A stretch of 36,249 bases of DNA, taken from Bacillus sp. AFS055030 (GTDB lineage Bacteria > Bacillota > Bacilli > Bacillales > Bacillaceae_G). This document shows positions 32,922 to 36,249 of this stretch, piece by piece. The translations under genes and the position numbers were made by a program. The number at the start of each line of letters is the position of its first letter. Position 1 is the first letter of the stretch. The notes beneath the pieces were generated by a model, which was given only the letters and a program-made list of their open reading frames with translations, ran no database searches and was not told where the DNA came from. The stretch lies in contig NZ_NUGT01000014.1 in the NCBI RefSeq assembly GCF_002574545.1, positions 1 to 36,249 of the forward strand, read 5' to 3'.

Positions 32922-33686
32922 TTAATTATTAATAGACGATGATTCTTCTAATTTTTTTAAGAAATACATTTCTTCTCTGTACATATGATCTGCCATTAAA
33001 GCGGAAAAGTTGCTTAACATTTGGTTTGATATATCCAATTCTTCAATTTCTTTTAGAAATATTTGAAATAGCTGAATTTCTAATTTTACGTCGTGATTCA
33101 TTCTTTTTAATGCAGGAAATGTACTTAGTTTAGTACGTAAATAGCCGGTAAGTTCTACTGCTTTTAGATAGAAGTGTTCAAAATGCTTTGTGAACTCATG
33201 ACTTTTCTTTCTTAGCATTTTTTCAGTACTATCGAGATTCGTATAAATGGCATCTGCATGACCTGCCGCATCTAGCACCCATAATAAATGATGATGAAGC
33301 TCGTTGAAGATCGGTGGGATTTGATTTTGTTTTAAGTAGGTTAATACTAATAAATATTCTTCCAACTCGTTAACCATATGGTTTAAAAATGTTGGTGTTA
33401 AGTAAATCGTAAAATTAGCGTCAGTAATATGTTTCGTTAGCAATGAAAGTTTGAAATCACGTAGAGCTAAGGCGCTTTTTTCTGCTTGAATTGTAATTTC
33501 GTTCATATTTTCATTGTTATTTACTCTAGTAAATAAATTATTAAAATGTACGTAAAATGACTTTGCAATCTTAATTTCTTCCTCTTGCTTAGATGGTAAA
33601 GCATCCAATATAAATTGAGAATGATCTCTTAACACATGTAACCAAAACGAATGCTCAAAATTGGCGGTTTTGTTAAAATCTGGCAT
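32922..33686 (-). CDS. DUF2935 (hemerythrin-like helical) protein
   Basis: 254-residue all-helical protein of the DUF2935 family, built of two four-helix bundles that may bind metal. Candidate ligands are in FEHSFWLHVLRDHSQFI near the start and in ELHHHLLWVLDAAGHADAIY in the middle; EHSFWLHVLRDH is the family signature. The frame is open upstream to 33764, but the ATG at 33686 has GGGGGG 6 nt before it and gives the family N-terminus MPDFNKTANFEHSFW. Function is unknown. Its neighbours give no clear functional link. Confidence 0.88.
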   Translation of the reverse strand: MPDFNKTANFEHSFWLHVLRDHSQFILDALPSKQEEEIKIAKSFYVHFNNLFTRVNNNENMNEITIQAEKSALALRDFKLSLLTKHITDANFTIYLTPTFLNHMVNELEEYLLVLTYLKQNQIPPIFNELHHHLLWVLDAAGHADAIYTNLDSTEKMLRKKSHEFTKHFEHFYLKAVELTGYLRTKLSTFPALKRMNHDVKLEIQLFQIFLKEIEELDISNQMLSNFSALMADHMYREEMYFLKKLEESSSINN

Positions 33687-33935
33687 ATAATCCCCCCTAT
33701 AAACTCTACAAGGTATTATATTAATGAATGTCCTAAAATATTGCAGAAAGTAGTAAGGTCGCATTGTTGTCTATTATTTTTTATTGTCTCCGTTAATCCT
33801 TTTCTACTCTCTAACTCTTCAAAACTTCAACGATTACTTTTTGAAAAATTCTAAATAAAATTTCACTCTTTTCTTTTACAAATTCGAAATTCTGTTTTAA
33901 GGTAATAGTAATAAAAATATGAAGGAGTGAATCAT

Positions 33936-35084
33936 TTGGGTTATGCGGTTGGATTAATGTCGGGTACATCTTTAGATGGAATCGATGCAGCTTTAGTAGA
34001 AATCAACGGTTGTGGATATGACACAGAAGTAAAATTGATTGATTTTATGACAGTTCCTCTTGAGGAAGGTTTATTAAAAGAAATTCAAGATGCGATTACA
34101 CTTGTTTCTTCAAACGCTCAGCATTTATGTAGTTTGAATTTTAAACTTGGCTATGCTTTTGCAGATGCTGTAAAGCAAATTTGTAGTAAGAACGAATTTA
34201 CATTAGATCAACTTGAATTCATTGGATCACATGGTCAAACGATTTATCACCAGCCTGAAGCTCATGAGAATTTCATTCAATCTACATTACAGTTAGGAGA
34301 GCCAGCGATTATTGCCTATGAAACAAAAACGAAGGTTGTTTCCAATTTTCGAGTGATGGATATGGCAGCTGGTGGGTATGGTGCGCCTTTAGTTCCACAT
34401 TCAGAGTTATTACTTTATAAAAGTAAAACTAAAACGCGTTTACTTCAAAATATTGGTGGGATCGGTAATGTTACGATCATTCCAAGAAATGCTTCAATTG
34501 ATGATTTGGTAGCCTTTGATACAGGTCCAGGTAATATGATTATTGATGAAATTTGTAAGCGCTATTTTGATGTTCCATATGATGCGAATGGTGATTTAGC
34601 TGCTAAAGGTAATGTAAATGAGAGATTACTAGAAAGATGTATGAGTATTCCTTATATTTTAGCACCTATACCTAAAACAACAGGAAGAGAGTTATTTGGT
34701 ACACAGTTTGTTGATGAAATATTGGAAGAGTTTAGTGATATTTCACCGATTGATTTAGTGACTACAATGACGATGTTTACTGCAAAATCGATCGCTGAAA
34801 ATTATAAAAAATATATTTTACCAGACCATCCAATTGATGAAGTAATTGTAGGTGGCGGAGGTAGTCATAATAAAACACTACTACGCATGCTTCAACAATT
34901 ATTAGGTGTGGATTCCAAAGTATTAGTTCAAGAAGATATCGGTTTTTCTTCGGATGCAAAAGAAGCAATTGCTTTTGCAATTTTAGCAAATGAAACATTA
35001 AACGGTTTACCAAGTAATGTACCTGGAGCAACAAAGGCGAGTCGTCTAGTCGTTTTAGGAAATATTACACCAGTACCATACTAG
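33936..35084 (+). CDS. anmK: Anhydro-N-acetylmuramic acid kinase
   Basis: About 382 residues, sugar-kinase (ASKHA) fold. AnmK hydrolyses the 1,6-anhydro ring and phosphorylates anhydroMurNAc to MurNAc-6-phosphate. Motifs: VGLMSGTSLDGIDAALVEI (phosphate 1), GSHGQTIYHQP, FDTGPGNMIID and VGGGGSHNKTLLRML (adenosine site). The frame opens at GTG 33927, which abuts the ribosome site; TTG at 33936, 7 nt after GAAGGAG (33921-33926), is a better start. It is followed after 11 nt by mupG, forming a cell-wall amino-sugar recycling unit that probably continues to the right of the window. Confidence 0.93.
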   Translation: MGYAVGLMSGTSLDGIDAALVEINGCGYDTEVKLIDFMTVPLEEGLLKEIQDAITLVSSNAQHLCSLNFKLGYAFADAVKQICSKNEFTLDQLEFIGSHGQTIYHQPEAHENFIQSTLQLGEPAIIAYETKTKVVSNFRVMDMAAGGYGAPLVPHSELLLYKSKTKTRLLQNIGGIGNVTIIPRNASIDDLVAFDTGPGNMIIDEICKRYFDVPYDANGDLAAKGNVNERLLERCMSIPYILAPIPKTTGRELFGTQFVDEILEEFSDISPIDLVTTMTMFTAKSIAENYKKYILPDHPIDEVIVGGGGSHNKTLLRMLQQLLGVDSKVLVQEDIGFSSDAKEAIAFAILANETLNGLPSNVPGATKASRLVVLGNITPVPY

Positions 35085-35095
35085 GGGGATTAATC

Positions 35096-36190
35096 ATGAA
35101 AAAATTAGGAATTTCAATTTATCCAGAGCACTCAACTGTTGAAAAAGATAAGGCTTATATTCAATTAGCCCATCAATATGGTTTCAAACGAATCTTTACG
35201 TGTTTGTTATCAGTAAATGGTGACAAGGAACAAATTTTAAAAGAGTTCAAAGAAATAATTGATTATGCAAATAGTTTAGAGATGGAAGTCATTGTTGATA
35301 TTGCCCCTCGAGTATTTGGCACATTAAATATTTCATATAATGATTTATCATTTTTTGCAGAATTAGGAGCATATGGAATTAGACTTGATATGGGGTTTAC
35401 TGGGAATGAAGAGTCGATTATGACGTATAATCCATATGGGTTAAAAATTGAAATTAATATGAGTAATGCTACGAAATATTTAGAAAATATTTTAGCTTAT
35501 AAGCCAAATCAATCTAATTTAATCGGATCCCATAATTTTTATCCTCATCGTTATGCAGGTTTGAGCTATTCACATTTCGTTAAATGCAGTGAAGAGTTTA
35601 AAAAGCATGGTATTCGTACAGCGGCATTTATTAATTCACAAGCTGCAACATATGGACCTTGGCCTGTATCAGAAGGGCTTTGTACTTTAGAGATGCATCG
35701 TAATTTATCAGTCGTAACTCAAGCGAAACACTTATTTTATTCAGACTTAATTGATGATGTGATAATCGCAAATGCTTATGCATCTGAAGAAGAGTTCAAA
35801 CAACTAGCAGAGCTAAACGAGAATGGTAAAGACTTGTTTACACTGAATGTTGATTTACATGATTCAATTACAGATTTAGAGAAAAAGATTGTTTTAGAGG
35901 AGTTTCATTTTTACCGCGGGGACGTATCAGATTACTTAATTCGTTCTACCCAATCTCGCGTTAAATATAGAGATGAAGAGTTTAAACCTACTTATACTCC
36001 ACCTATTCGTAGAGGCGATATTTTAATAGAAAATGAGTTATATGGACAATATAAAGGTGAATTGCAAATAGCACTGCAGGATATGGAGAATTCGGGGAAA
36101 ACGAATGTAGTTGGACGCATTGCAGAGGAAGAAATCTTTTTACTAGATTTCTTACATCCTTGGAGTAAGTTTCAGTTTAAAGAAAACTAA
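35096..36190 (+). CDS. mupG: 6-phospho-N-acetylmuramidase MupG (DUF871)
   Basis: 364-residue cytosolic glycosidase of the DUF871/GH170 family. The Staphylococcus aureus homologue MupG splits MurNAc-6-phosphate-GlcNAc into MurNAc-6-phosphate and GlcNAc. Family features: KLGISIYPEHSTVEKDKAYI at the start, GFKRIFTCLLSVNGD, LGAYGIRLDMGFTGNEE, GSHNFYPHRYAGLS and FINSQAATYGPWPVSEGLCT; a C-terminal cyclophilin-like domain (about 250-360) ends the protein. Its product joins that of AnmK at MurNAc-6-phosphate, the substrate of MurQ etherase. No murQ or murP is within the window, but they could follow. Confidence 0.92.
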   Translation: MKKLGISIYPEHSTVEKDKAYIQLAHQYGFKRIFTCLLSVNGDKEQILKEFKEIIDYANSLEMEVIVDIAPRVFGTLNISYNDLSFFAELGAYGIRLDMGFTGNEESIMTYNPYGLKIEINMSNATKYLENILAYKPNQSNLIGSHNFYPHRYAGLSYSHFVKCSEEFKKHGIRTAAFINSQAATYGPWPVSEGLCTLEMHRNLSVVTQAKHLFYSDLIDDVIIANAYASEEEFKQLAELNENGKDLFTLNVDLHDSITDLEKKIVLEEFHFYRGDVSDYLIRSTQSRVKYRDEEFKPTYTPPIRRGDILIENELYGQYKGELQIALQDMENSGKTNVVGRIAEEEIFLLDFLHPWSKFQFKEN

Positions 36191-36199
36191 ATGATAAAA

Positions 36200-36241
36200 T
36201 TTTAAGAAGGTGTGAAATTTTTTTTTACATCTTCTTAAAAT
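36200..36241 (+). repeat. Hairpin after mupG
   Basis: TTTTAAGAAGGTGT and ACATCTTCTTAAAA pair over 14 bp with one G-U. A run of nine T lies in the loop, not after the stem, so it is not a clean terminator. The window ends 8 nt later. Confidence 0.45.
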
Positions 36242-36249
36242 AAAATTTC

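Noticed and set aside
1-36249. tRNA, rRNA, CRISPR arrays, prophage or complete insertion sequences
   Set aside because: No cloverleaf-like sequence, regular repeat-spacer pattern, integrase, phage gene or transposase was seen on either strand.

Overview
The window is low-GC DNA (about one third GC by eye) with Shine-Dalgarno sites close to the AGGAGG consensus, many TTG and GTG starts, and intrinsic terminators with long T runs. The spore-germination pair sleB-ypeB, a CcpA-type cre site, a VanRS-type two-component system and a receptor/peptide quorum-sensing pair all point to a spore-forming Bacillaceae chromosome (Bacillus, Gottfriedia or a relative). I cannot name the species. I saw no rRNA, tRNA, CRISPR array, prophage or intact insertion sequence.

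Layout. 1-423: end of an unidentified reading frame, a terminator and possibly decayed sequence. 424-3763: a VanR/VanS-like two-component system followed by vanY and vanZ, with no vanHAX. 3966-5444: selO. 5632-6561: an EamA/DMT permease with a promoter and a leader hairpin. 6714-11138: a surface-glycopolymer cluster (small coiled-coil protein, two-domain glycosyltransferase, LtaS-like enzyme). 11295-13361: sleB-ypeB. 13761-18029: a catabolic operon in the order licBCAH plus chbG, probably for a beta-linked disaccharide such as diacetylchitobiose, with a cre site in front and a GC-richer structured element between the EIIC and EIIA genes. 18191-19599: an NprR/PlcR-type receptor gene translationally coupled to a 50-codon peptide precursor gene. 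19655-22681: a solo RND exporter on the minus strand. 23010-25503: an ABC exporter and a methyltransferase. 25621-27001: a gene split by a frameshift at an A6 run. 27064-28902: a MarR-GNAT fusion with a palindromic operator across its own -35, diverging from a TerC-family gene. 28950-29585: a FusB/FusC-type EF-G-binding protein. 30161-30606: a CD3324-family DNA-binding protein behind a structured leader containing a short uORF. 30720-32844: a LysR regulator and a LuxR-type regulator with a degenerate receiver. 32922-33686: a DUF2935 protein. 33936-36190: anmK-mupG for cell-wall amino-sugar recycling.

How the genes fit together. Much of the window concerns the cell envelope and amino sugars: D-Ala removal (VanY), glycopolymer assembly, cortex lysis (SleB/YpeB), probable chitobiose use, and recycling of MurNAc-containing fragments (AnmK, MupG). 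The most noteworthy candidates are the receptor/peptide pair at 18191-19599 and the leader at 30425-30606. That leader combines a 30-codon uORF with a strong ribosome site, a possible H-type pseudoknot, a competing helix, and a hairpin that sequesters the downstream ribosome site.
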